Shown one piece after another: positions 1 through 7,953 of a stretch of 64,000 bases of DNA. How positions within the stretch are numbered: position 1 is the stretch's first letter; every line of letters begins with the position of its first letter. A program made the translations under genes and the position numbers. Origin of the DNA: Enterococcus_K sp051713825 (GTDB lineage: Bacteria > Bacillota > Bacilli > Lactobacillales > Enterococcaceae); contig NZ_JBIOQR010000001.1 of assembly GCF_051713825.1 (NCBI RefSeq), forward strand, positions 2,914,001-2,978,000. Direction: 5' to 3'. The notes beneath the pieces were generated by a model, which was not told the origin of the DNA, ran no database searches, and saw only the letters and a list, made by a program, of their open reading frames with translations.

Positions 1-357
1 TTTTTCAGCTAAGTAATCAGGTACTGCACCAGCTTGGGCTGAATACCATTGAATCCCCAAAGTAATAAACATTGTGATAGCAAACATAATAATAAGTGCC
101 TTTGATAAACTACCTTCTCCTCGTACAAAAATCCTTTTAATTCCTCCCGCAAAACCAAACCGAGCTCTTGATAAAACATACCCCATCAATACTCCTGCAA
201 AAAGATGCATTGCTAGAGAGGCTTTTACATTGTTCAAATAAAAGCCTAACCCGACTAACACTACAACAACAATGGCCCCAATGATTGGTTGGCTATTGAA
301 TATCAAGCGCTGTGTCCCTACTGAATCTACCTCATTCTGATGTCCAATTTCTTGCAT
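1..357 (-). CDS. YeeE/YedE-family sulfur-compound transporter, N-terminal part
   Basis: The first 119 codons of a membrane protein run off the left edge of the window. The start is the ATG at 357, with AGGAG seven bases upstream. Two hydrophobic segments are visible (about residues 20-40 and 80-100). Between them is the stretch SRARFGFAGGIKRIFVRGEG, which matches my recollection of the R-x-RF-x-F-x-G signature of the YeeE/YedE (TsuA-like thiosulfate/sulfur transport) family. That family imports sulfur compounds across the membrane. It is divergent from a LysR gene that probably controls it. The family call rests on this one motif and cannot be checked over the full length. Confidence 0.65.
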   Translation of the reverse strand, partial: MQEIGHQNEVDSVGTQRLIFNSQPIIGAIVVVVLVGLGFYLNNVKASLAMHLFAGVLMGYVLSRARFGFAGGIKRIFVRGEGSLSKALIIMFAITMFITLGIQWYSAQAGAVPDYLAEK

Positions 358-599
358 TCTTCCACTCCTCTTGTATTCCATTTCACAAATAATTCAATTT
401 GGAAAGCACCTGATGAAATGAACTAAATATATTTCGTGAATGCTTTCTCTTGTTAAAGAGTACACCTAATAGCAGCTTCCGTAAAATCGTTTATTTTTAT
501 TCACTTATAAGATATACTTATGGATACAATCAAATTGTGATTTTTTACACAATCAAACAAAGCGTATTCTATATTTTCAGAGAGGAAGTCCATTCACTT

Positions 600-1466
600 A
601 TGCTAGACTACCGTTATCAAACCTTTATAACTTTGTCTAAAACCTTAAACTACACGCAAGCGTCCTTAGAACTAAACCTCAGCCAACCTGCCGTTACACA
701 GCACATTCAGTATCTACAAAATGATTTAGGTGTTCCTTTATTTAATTACCAAAATCGTCATCTGAAATTGACAAAACAAGGGATCTATTTACTCGAGCGT
801 CTCGAACAAATATTGCCCGAAATCGAGATAACTCGTAACACGTTGCAAAATAAGCAAACAATAAAAATCGGCTGTGGTCGTACTGTTGGAGAATACATCT
901 TATTCGAAAAAGGGACTCCTCTCACAAGCTTTTTTAACAGAAAAGATATCGAGCTTTCCATAGATACAACCAGTGTTTTATTAACAAAGCTACAAGAGGG
1001 GCAGATTGATATAGGGATTATTGCGGGTATCCTAAATTCTGATAACTATAATTTAACTCCTTTTATTAAACAGGAACTAATTGGGGTTTGTGCCGTAGAC
1101 AATAATCGCGCTATGCAAGCTCATTGTCTAGCTGATCTGCTACCCGAGTCTCTCATTTTACGGGAAGAAGGATCCGGCGTAACAGATATTTTGAAACAAA
1201 AATTTCATAATGAACACTTAAAGACACAGGACTTTGAACGATGTAGTCAAATTGCAACAACCACTATTATAAAAAAGAGAGTATCCGAAAATAGAGGAGT
1301 AAGTTTTCTATTTGAAGCCTCAGTAGAAAAAGAGTTAAAGAACCAGACATTAAAAAAAATTCCACTTGAACAATTATTCATAGAATACTTTTATTTAGTC
1401 ACGCTCAAAGGGAAAAAAATTGACCCTCAAATAATGGCCGAGTTGGTTTTGTTGCAACAGCTTTAA
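600..1466 (+). CDS. LysR-family transcriptional regulator
   Basis: The N-terminal winged helix-turn-helix is typical of LysR (YRYQTFITLSKTLNYTQAS, then NLSQPAVTQHIQYL). It is followed by a substrate-binding-like effector domain of about 200 residues. The open frame extends upstream to 450, but LysR proteins are about 290 aa and begin just before the HTH, so I start at the ATG at 600, giving 288 aa. The SD-like GAGGAA lies rather far upstream (about 12 bases). The gene is divergent from the YeeE/YedE transporter at 1-357, the usual arrangement for a LysR regulator and its target. The effector is unknown; a sulfur compound is a guess from the neighbour. Confidence 0.85.
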   Translation: MLDYRYQTFITLSKTLNYTQASLELNLSQPAVTQHIQYLQNDLGVPLFNYQNRHLKLTKQGIYLLERLEQILPEIEITRNTLQNKQTIKIGCGRTVGEYILFEKGTPLTSFFNRKDIELSIDTTSVLLTKLQEGQIDIGIIAGILNSDNYNLTPFIKQELIGVCAVDNNRAMQAHCLADLLPESLILREEGSGVTDILKQKFHNEHLKTQDFERCSQIATTTIIKKRVSENRGVSFLFEASVEKELKNQTLKKIPLEQLFIEYFYLVTLKGKKIDPQIMAELVLLQQL

Positions 1467-1584
1467 AAGCGAGTATCTTATTTCCCCTATGGTTCCAAAA
1501 GATAGTTCTTTTCATTTTTTCTGAATCCTTCATCATCACAGACTATAGTCTTCATCATACTCGTTTCACTAGTTAAAAGTAGAA

Positions 1585-1699
1585 AGGCACTCCTATATAA
1601 CAAGGGATATCCTCAACTTCTTTTCGTGCCTATATAAGGATATATGAACAGTCTGATTAAAGCTTATAGAGTTAATAAAAACTTTACTATAGGAGTGCC
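1585..1699. repeat. 115-bp segment with 12-bp terminal inverted repeats (MITE-like)
   Basis: GGCACTCCTATA at 1585-1596 is the exact reverse complement of 1688-1699. The 91 bases between contain no gene. The flanks show no clear target duplication. It could be a miniature non-autonomous element or a degenerate IS end pair, lying between lysR and groEL. Confidence 0.4.
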
Positions 1700-1736
1700 G
1701 TTAGTCGACATTCGAAGAAAAAAATTACGCCAAAAT

Positions 1737-1785
1737 AAGAGCATGGGACATAACTCAAAAAGTTATGTCCCATGCTCTTTTTATC
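1737..1785. terminator. Bidirectional hairpin terminator between lysR and groEL
   Basis: A perfect 19-bp stem (1737-1755 with 1761-1779) encloses the loop CAAAA and is followed by a T-run on the plus strand. It ends the converging lysR and groESL transcripts. The inner stem ACATAACT/AGTTATGT recurs in other hairpins of this window. Confidence 0.85.
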
Positions 1786-1828
1786 CGAATAAACGGTTGG
1801 TTAGATCAAGTTAGTCCTTTTAAAGAGC

Positions 1829-3457
1829 CTACATCATGCCGCCCATACCCATTGATGGATCCATTGGTGGCATTGCAGGTGCTTGTGGTTCTGGTTTGTC
1901 AGCAACGACTGCTTCTGTTGTTAATAATAAAGCAGCAACAGATGCGGCATTTTGTAGAGCTGAACGAGTTACTTTAGTTGGGTCAACGATTCCTGCTTCG
2001 ACCATATTTACCCATTCGCCATTTGCAGCATTAAAACCAACGCCTAATTCAACATTTTTTAGTTTGTCGACGATAACTGAACCTTCGTAACCGGCATTCT
2101 CAGCGATTTGACGAATTGGTTCTTCAAGTGCGCGAATGACGATCTTAAGACCAGTTGCCACATCACCCTCTGCTGCTACTTTTGCAACTGAACCAATCAC
2201 ATTTACAAGCGCTGTTCCACCGCCTGAAACCATCCCTTCTTCTACTGCGGCACGTGTTGCATTCAAGGCATCTTCAATACGTAGTTTTAATTCTTTTAAT
2301 TCTGTTTCTGTAGCTGCCCCAACTTTGACAACCGCTACTCCACCGGCTAATTTAGCTAGACGTTCTTGTAATTTTTCGCGATCAAAATCAGAAGTTGTTT
2401 CAGCGATTTGGTTTTTAATTAATTGTACTCGTGCATCGATAGCTTCTTTTTCACCAGCGCCTTCAACAATTGTTGTGTTATCTTTATCAACAACTACTTT
2501 GCTTGCATTTCCAAGATTTTCGATTGCTGTATCTTTTAATTCTAAGCCTAAATCATCTGTAATCACTGTTCCGCCCGTTAAGACAGCAATATCTTCTAAC
2601 ATCGCTTTACGACGGTCACCAAAACCTGGTGCTTTAACAGCTACAACGTTAAAGGTTCCACGAATTTTGTTTAATACCAAGGTTGGTAGTGCTTCGCCAT
2701 CTACATCGTCAGCAATGATTAATAATGGACGAGATTGTTGTAAAATTTGTTCCAATAATGGAAGAATATCTTGAATGTTTGAGATTTTTTTATCTGTAAT
2801 TAAAATATACGGATTATCTAAAACAGCTTCCATCTTATCGTTATCAGTCACCATATATTGTGATAGGTAACCACGGTCAAATTGCATTCCTTCAACGACA
2901 TCTAGCTCAGTTTCAATCCCTTTAGACTCTTCGATTGTAATCACTCCGTCGTTACCAACTCTTTCCATTGCATCTGCAATCAATTGGCCAACGCGTTCGT
3001 CTCCTGAAGAAACGGCTGCAACTTGTGCGATAGCTTCTTTAGAGTCAACAACTGTTGAAATAGCATGCAATTCTTCAACCGCTGCTTTTGTTGCTAGCTC
3101 AATCCCACGACGAATTCCTAATGGGTTGGCACCAGCAGTCACATTTTTTAATCCTTCACGAACAATTGCTTGTGTTAAAACAGTCGCTGTTGTCGTACCA
3201 TCACCTGCAATATCGTTTGTTTTAGAAGCAACTTCTGAAACGAGTTTTGCGCCCATGTTTTCAAAATGATCTTCTAATTCGATTTCTTTAGCAATCGTTA
3301 CCCCATCATTTGTGATTAGTGGAGAACCGTATGATTTTTCTAAAACAACGTTTCTTCCTTTAGGGCCTAATGTTACTTTTACTGTATTCGCTAAAATATC
3401 TACTCCACGTAGCATTGCTGCGCGTGCGTCTTCTGCAAATTTAATGTCTTTTGCCAT
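1829..3457 (-). CDS. groEL: Chaperonin GroEL (Hsp60)
   Basis: A full-length 542-aa GroEL starts at MAKDIKFAED. The four extra codons upstream (MEKI) belong to the leader. Visible family hallmarks are the ATP-binding segment TLGPKGRNVVLEKSYGSP, the GDGTTTATVL motif and the C-terminal Gly/Met tail ending PSMGMGGMM. It forms the double-ring cage that folds cytosolic proteins with GroES. It is the second gene of the groESL operon, 38 bases behind groES. Expression is expected to be controlled by HrcA through the CIRCE element at 3813-3839. Confidence 0.98.
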   Translation of the reverse strand: MAKDIKFAEDARAAMLRGVDILANTVKVTLGPKGRNVVLEKSYGSPLITNDGVTIAKEIELEDHFENMGAKLVSEVASKTNDIAGDGTTTATVLTQAIVREGLKNVTAGANPLGIRRGIELATKAAVEELHAISTVVDSKEAIAQVAAVSSGDERVGQLIADAMERVGNDGVITIEESKGIETELDVVEGMQFDRGYLSQYMVTDNDKMEAVLDNPYILITDKKISNIQDILPLLEQILQQSRPLLIIADDVDGEALPTLVLNKIRGTFNVVAVKAPGFGDRRKAMLEDIAVLTGGTVITDDLGLELKDTAIENLGNASKVVVDKDNTTIVEGAGEKEAIDARVQLIKNQIAETTSDFDREKLQERLAKLAGGVAVVKVGAATETELKELKLRIEDALNATRAAVEEGMVSGGGTALVNVIGSVAKVAAEGDVATGLKIVIRALEEPIRQIAENAGYEGSVIVDKLKNVELGVGFNAANGEWVNMVEAGIVDPTKVTRSALQNAASVAALLLTTEAVVADKPEPQAPAMPPMDPSMGMGGMM

Positions 3458-3495
3458 GATTTTTTCCACCTCTAGAATTTATTTTAAGTTGATTA

Positions 3496-3780
3496 TTATT
3501 CTACAATCGCAATAATATCTTTCCCTGAAACGATTAAATACTCTTTTCCTTCGTATTTCACTTCAGTTCCAGCATATTTTTCAAACATTACTTGGTCGCC
3601 TTCTTTAACTGTTGCAGGAATCTTTTGACCACTTTCAAGTACTCGTCCTTCACCAACTGCGATAACCGTACCCGTTTGTGGTTTTTCTTTGGCAGATGAA
3701 GCTAAAACAATCCCTCCAACGCTTTTTTCTTCTTCTTGTGCGACTTCAATAATCACACGATCGCCTAATGGTTTTAACAC
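3496..3780 (-). CDS. groES: Co-chaperonin GroES (Hsp10)
   Basis: This 94-aa protein begins VLKPLGDRVIIE at a GTG codon (3780). GGAGG lies eight bases upstream, so the longer frame reaching 3819 is rejected; that extension would also run into the CIRCE operator. It carries the GroES mobile-loop segment (EEKSVGGIVLASSAKEKPQ) and the conserved end VSGKDIIAIVE. It caps the GroEL cavity. It is first in the groES-groEL operon. Confidence 0.97.
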   Translation of the reverse strand: MLKPLGDRVIIEVAQEEEKSVGGIVLASSAKEKPQTGTVIAVGEGRVLESGQKIPATVKEGDQVMFEKYAGTEVKYEGKEYLIVSGKDIIAIVE

Positions 3781-3812
3781 GATAAATCCCTCCGTTAAAT
3801 AGTAATTAGTTT

Positions 3813-3839
3813 TTAGCACTCTTGTACTTTGAGTGCTAA
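3813..3839. promoter_or_regulatory. CIRCE operator (HrcA binding site)
   Basis: TTAGCACTC, a 9-base spacer, then GAGTGCTAA: an exact match to the CIRCE consensus. It sits between the promoter and the groES start, where HrcA represses in the absence of heat stress. hrcA itself is not in the window. Confidence 0.97.
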
Positions 3840-3851
3840 CTTACATTTCTT

Positions 3852-3880
3852 ATGATACTCATTTCCGTTTCAGTTTGCAA
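3852..3880 (-). promoter_or_regulatory. groESL promoter (SigA type)
   Basis: On the minus strand TTGCAA (3875-3880) and TATCAT (3852-3857) are separated by 17 bases, directly upstream of the CIRCE element. Confidence 0.75.
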
Positions 3881-3983
3881 GTATTTTCTTTCAAAAAAAT
3901 CTCAAAATTTTTCTGCAACTTCCAACGACTTTATTTTGTTTTTCGTGTGATATAATGAATAAAAATTAGACAGGAGCCCTTTT

Positions 3984-4664
3984 ATGTCTTTAAAAAAATA
4001 TAGCTTCTTAACCGTGTTTTTCTATGGTCTTTCCTTAATGCTGCCAGGTTTTTTTGTCCAAGTTGGACTCATTTCTTCTGCTAATCAGAAAGTGAGCTAC
4101 ATGGGAATTTCTATCACACCCTACCTCTTGAGTGTGATCCTTTCTTCCTTATTTGGTATGCTCCTTCTTCTCTATTTTTATACGCGCCAAACTGAACCTC
4201 TCCCTTTTGAAAGGAAGAAAAAAACGCTTCTTCAAATTTTCTTAGTGGCTATTGTTGGAATTGTACTTGCGCTAGTTCTTCAATATTGGTTGGCTATTGT
4301 TGAAAGTTGGCTGTTTCAATCAACCGCCACTTCAAAAAATACCCAAACCATCACTCAGACTGTTCTTGAACTTCCTGTCTATGTGCTAGTTACAACTATC
4401 ATTGCGCCAATAATGGAAGAACTTGTATTTAGACGGGCCTTTTTAGGCTTCATAAATCATTATTCTAATTTTGGGGTCGGCGCAATAATCAGTTCTCTCT
4501 TTTTTGCTATCGCCCATCAAGATGGTCATTTACTGATTTACTTCTCGTTAGGCCTTTTATTTTCATTATTATATTATTTTACTGGCAGTATTTGGACCTC
4601 TATCTGTACACACATTGGTATGAATCTGGTTGTTCTACTTATTCAGTTGGCTGGAATAAGCTAG
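3984..4664 (+). CDS. CPBP-family intramembrane glutamic endopeptidase
   Basis: A 226-aa polytopic membrane protein with the CPBP/Abi (PF02517) motifs: EELVFRR with Glu145, Glu146 and Arg150, a second conserved His (AIAHQDGHLL) and a third motif near HIGMNLVVLL. About six membrane segments are visible. The family includes CAAX-prenyl protease homologues and bacteriocin self-immunity proteins; substrates in Firmicutes are mostly unknown. The start ATG has AGGAG seven bases upstream. It is monocistronic and convergent with walJ. No bacteriocin gene is adjacent, so an immunity role is not supported by context. Confidence 0.85.
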   Translation: MSLKKYSFLTVFFYGLSLMLPGFFVQVGLISSANQKVSYMGISITPYLLSVILSSLFGMLLLLYFYTRQTEPLPFERKKKTLLQIFLVAIVGIVLALVLQYWLAIVESWLFQSTATSKNTQTITQTVLELPVYVLVTTIIAPIMEELVFRRAFLGFINHYSNFGVGAIISSLFFAIAHQDGHLLIYFSLGLLFSLLYYFTGSIWTSICTHIGMNLVVLLIQLAGIS

Positions 4665-4800
4665 CTACTTGTGACCAGACGTCGAACGCTTTTATGGCAG
4701 GAATTACGGATGTAGCACAAGTTCATATGACGAATTAGAGGATTGAAAATTCTTTCGCAGTAGGATTTATGACACTTAGACTACCTATATCATCCCTTAC

Positions 4801-4839
4801 AAAAAAGTCGCATGCTCTTCACAGCATGCGACTTTTTTT
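4801..4839. terminator. Bidirectional terminator between the CPBP gene and walJ
   Basis: A 15-bp stem (4801-4815 with 4824-4838), loop TCTTCACA, A-run on one side and T-run on the other. It serves both converging genes. Confidence 0.85.
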
Positions 4840-4845
4840 GTATTC

Positions 4846-5652
4846 TTAAATTGAAAAGAGCTCTGTTGCGGAATCTGGGTCAGTATCATAAACTCTGAAA
4901 TCTTCATCTACACCAAAATCTCTTTCACGTAGCGTATTCTCCATCGTCATATGAGCCAACTCTTTCATGTTGTTCTCTTTGCTCAAATGTCCCAAATAAA
5001 TTCGTTTGGTTCGATCGCCAATAATATCGGTCATAACTAAGGCACCATCCTCATTTGACAAATGACCATGATCACCTAAAATTCGTTGCTTCAAGCTCCA
5101 TGGATAACCACCCATTCGTAACATCTCCAAATCATGATTACTTTCCATCAGATACGCATCTGCATCTTGAATAACACCTCTTATATGATCGCTGCAATAA
5201 CCTGTATCCGTCAATACAACAAACGAACGATTCTCTTTATAAAAACGGTAGAATTGAGGAGCTGCTGCATCATGTGACACACCAAAGCTTTCAATATCCA
5301 AATCACCGAGTGTTAGGACCTTCCCCATTTCAAAAATATGTTTTTGAGCGACATCAACTTTTCCTATCATACTGTCCATGGCATCCCAAGTCTTTTCATT
5401 TGCGTAGACGTCCAACTTGTATTTTCTAGCCAAAACACCGACGCCATGAATATGATCTTTGTGCTCATGTGTCACCAAAATGGCATCTAAATCCTCAGGA
5501 GAACGTCCCACTTCAGCCATTAACGACGTGATTTTTTTTCCGCTTAGGCCGGCATCAACAAGAATTCTTTTTTTATCACTTTCTATATAAAGGGAGTTAC
5601 CTGTACTTCCACTAGCTAAGATACTAACTTTAAATGCTTCCTTTGAATCCAT
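4846..5652 (-). CDS. walJ: WalJ/YycJ metallo-beta-lactamase-fold hydrolase
   Basis: A 268-aa protein with the metallo-beta-lactamase signature THEHKDHIHG (His62, His64, Asp66, His67) and later metal-binding positions (SHDAAAPQFYRF, LGHLSKEN). It is the last gene of the walRKHIJ operon, as in other Firmicutes. YycJ/VicX homologues are cytosolic nucleases linked to DNA repair and coordination of cell division. The gene is separated from walI by 114 bases, a larger gap than the others in the operon. An htrA gene often follows here in related genomes; none does in this window. Confidence 0.93.
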   Translation of the reverse strand: MDSKEAFKVSILASGSTGNSLYIESDKKRILVDAGLSGKKITSLMAEVGRSPEDLDAILVTHEHKDHIHGVGVLARKYKLDVYANEKTWDAMDSMIGKVDVAQKHIFEMGKVLTLGDLDIESFGVSHDAAAPQFYRFYKENRSFVVLTDTGYCSDHIRGVIQDADAYLMESNHDLEMLRMGGYPWSLKQRILGDHGHLSNEDGALVMTDIIGDRTKRIYLGHLSKENNMKELAHMTMENTLRERDFGVDEDFRVYDTDPDSATELFSI

Positions 5653-5766
5653 AATTTACAGCTTCTTCCCTTCTATCTCTACTACTCTATCTGCGCATTT
5701 GATATCTATAGTAGCAAACACATATACTAGCTATAAGATAACCATCCTTTTCTCTCTTGTCAATCA

Positions 5767-6624
5767 CTACTGATTAATCTTAGGGACAATCGCATTGGTT
5801 GTTATGGTATTGCTAATGGCATTTACGCTTTCAACTTGCAGAGCTTTTTCATTTGTTTCTATCGCAATGAACCACACAGGAACATAGACATTCTTTTCAC
5901 GAACCTTTAAGATTCTTGAATAAGCTAATTGACTCCACTTAATCTTTGAACCACTAGGAATCCGGTTGTTTGTATAGAGTGTATTCACCGCATCATATTC
6001 TGTATAAAGATCCATCTTTTCACGAAGCGTCTCAATCCCTTCAATATGCGTTTGGGTGTATTTACTAATTTTTAATAACTCGCCAGAAGGCTCTAGGGTG
6101 ACCTCGATTTTCGCAGTCTCATCATAAAAAGGAATCCCCTCAAAACTTTGAGCTGCAACTAACTTTTGGAATCCTTCGTTACTGCTTGAAAAATACTTTA
6201 AATACGTATATTCATCGCCAAAAAGAACGCGGTCTTTCTTCCGCAGAAACTCCGTCAGACTCTCTTCTATTTTTTCTTCATTAACGTATGAATCATTTCT
6301 TAAATTATTGGTCAACGTATTTTCAGTAATACTCACACCTGACTCTAAAAACTGTTTCACATTTGCTTTTTCATTGGCTTGGTCTATCGCTTGTGACATA
6401 TCGGTCTGCTCACCACTTAAATAGTAACCCTCATTTTTTTTTGTAGAAAAATTGCGACTGACACGGATGTTGTCATTTGCTAGACGTTTCTCAAGTGACT
6501 CTGTTTGATTGTAGCGACTAATTAGACTCTCTTCATTTTGACTTTCACTGTAAATGGAAAACAAAAACAGGTTGAGCCCTAAAAATGCGATTAAAAAAAT
6601 CCATTCAATTTTACGATAATCCAC
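5767..6624 (-). CDS. walI: WalI/YycI regulator of the WalK sensor kinase
   Basis: A 285-aa protein with one N-terminal membrane anchor (IEWIFLIAFLGLNLFLFSIY) and a large extracytoplasmic domain. It starts at GTG 6624, immediately after the walH stop codon. The MDYRKIEWIFL beginning and the position are diagnostic of YycI. In Bacillus WalH and WalI form a membrane complex that restrains WalK; in staphylococci they activate it. Which applies here cannot be read from sequence. Confidence 0.93.
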   Translation of the reverse strand: MDYRKIEWIFLIAFLGLNLFLFSIYSESQNEESLISRYNQTESLEKRLANDNIRVSRNFSTKKNEGYYLSGEQTDMSQAIDQANEKANVKQFLESGVSITENTLTNNLRNDSYVNEEKIEESLTEFLRKKDRVLFGDEYTYLKYFSSSNEGFQKLVAAQSFEGIPFYDETAKIEVTLEPSGELLKISKYTQTHIEGIETLREKMDLYTEYDAVNTLYTNNRIPSGSKIKWSQLAYSRILKVREKNVYVPVWFIAIETNEKALQVESVNAISNTITTNAIVPKINQ

Positions 6625-7953
6625 TTACTTCGCCTCCAATTCTGGTAGCTTTTGGAGTAAATCCCTGGCTGAGTACCAAGTATTTTCATATTGAACATAC
6701 CATTCAGGCTTCAAGTCAACGACGGATTTTGTATCTTTGATGACTTCCCAAGTGTATCCAATCATGACATTGTTTATCTTGTTAACAAGAGCTCCTTTGT
6801 CGAGTAACTGCTGAATCACCTCATTGGTACTAACCAATTCGACTTCCTCATCAGAAGGAATTGGCACTTGGATCGTGTTTCTACTGGTGGCAATTTGAAC
6901 AGAGTAAGCGGACTGCTTACCGTTTTGACTATTTGTCGTCCGTTGAATATTAATACTAACTTTTCCCTGTTTCCCATCACTAAAGACAGGAAACCCTTCA
7001 ACAAACGTCCGATAGTTCACGGTACCAGAGTCATAGTCAAAGTAACGAAGATTCCCAATCGTATTGCTTAGCTTTTGAATATAAGAAAAGCTTCCTGAAA
7101 AAATATCCATTCGCTTCTCTTCTCCCGGGCTTTCTCCTTTAAAATCAATCAGCTGATCATCCGATGAGACCGATAATACTTCTCGTTCACTATAAAAAGA
7201 ATAAACAGAATTATTTTCTCGGACATTCTCAGGATTTTGGAAAAACGCATTCCTAAACAACGAGACTGGCTGTTGAGCGAGAATATAGCTATATTTTTTC
7301 AATTTGATTCTATCTCGTGTACTATATTGATGACTCAAAATTGAGTCTTCCGCACTTTTCATGGAAAGTAAGGAAGTGTTTTTCTGTGTCAAAAATTCTT
7401 TAATGGCCGTCTCATTGATATCAATAGTTGCCTCATAGACAGAAAACGTACTGTAGTTTAAAAAACGAATTTTTTTCTTCTCATAATCAATTTGCAAATG
7501 ATTAAAATAGACATTCCCATCATTGACTGCATCCAGATCCATCGACATTTTGTAAGTTTCATCATACTTCGAAAGTAAGAAATTTGATGCGTAGCCCATC
7601 TCAATTCCCTCTTTTATCTGGCTATATGAAGCAAATTCTTTTTCATCCTCGCTACCTTTTTTTTCAACTTTGCCAATCGATGCTTTGCTGAGTTCTTTTT
7701 GAATGTTCGTAATCAAGTTTTCACTCGTGCTTTCTTTTATCTCTTTTCCTTGAAACCAAACGACTCGTAAAGGTAAAAAGGTCTCTCTTGCCGTTCGATA
7801 ATTTGTTGGCGTTGCCACAACTGGATTGGCTGCACTACTTAGGCTTGCTGTCCCCTTATTGGCCGGACTCAGCCAAATGACATAGGTAAAATACAGGCTA
7901 AGTAAGATTAAGGATGCCAATCCTATTTGAATGACTCTTTCAGGTATTTTCAT
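6625..7953 (-). CDS. walH: WalH/YycH regulator of the WalK sensor kinase
   Basis: A 442-aa single-pass protein (membrane segment IQIGLASLILLSLYFTYVIW) with an extracellular domain. The ATG at 7953 overlaps the walK stop codon (ATGA), with GGAGG ten bases upstream. I prefer it to the TTG three codons earlier. It partners WalI to control WalK. Overlap with walK and contact with walI indicate translational coupling. Confidence 0.93.
   Translation of the reverse strand: MKIPERVIQIGLASLILLSLYFTYVIWLSPANKGTASLSSAANPVVATPTNYRTARETFLPLRVVWFQGKEIKESTSENLITNIQKELSKASIGKVEKKGSEDEKEFASYSQIKEGIEMGYASNFLLSKYDETYKMSMDLDAVNDGNVYFNHLQIDYEKKKIRFLNYSTFSVYEATIDINETAIKEFLTQKNTSLLSMKSAEDSILSHQYSTRDRIKLKKYSYILAQQPVSLFRNAFFQNPENVRENNSVYSFYSEREVLSVSSDDQLIDFKGESPGEEKRMDIFSGSFSYIQKLSNTIGNLRYFDYDSGTVNYRTFVEGFPVFSDGKQGKVSINIQRTTNSQNGKQSAYSVQIATSRNTIQVPIPSDEEVELVSTNEVIQQLLDKGALVNKINNVMIGYTWEVIKDTKSVVDLKPEWYVQYENTWYSARDLLQKLPELEAK

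Noticed and set aside
450..599. Fifty-codon N-terminal extension of the LysR gene
   Set aside because: LysR proteins begin just before the HTH; the extension is hydrophobic, lacks an SD and has no family counterpart.
1836..2774. Long plus-strand frames within groEL
   Set aside because: Antisense shadows of a highly biased coding sequence.
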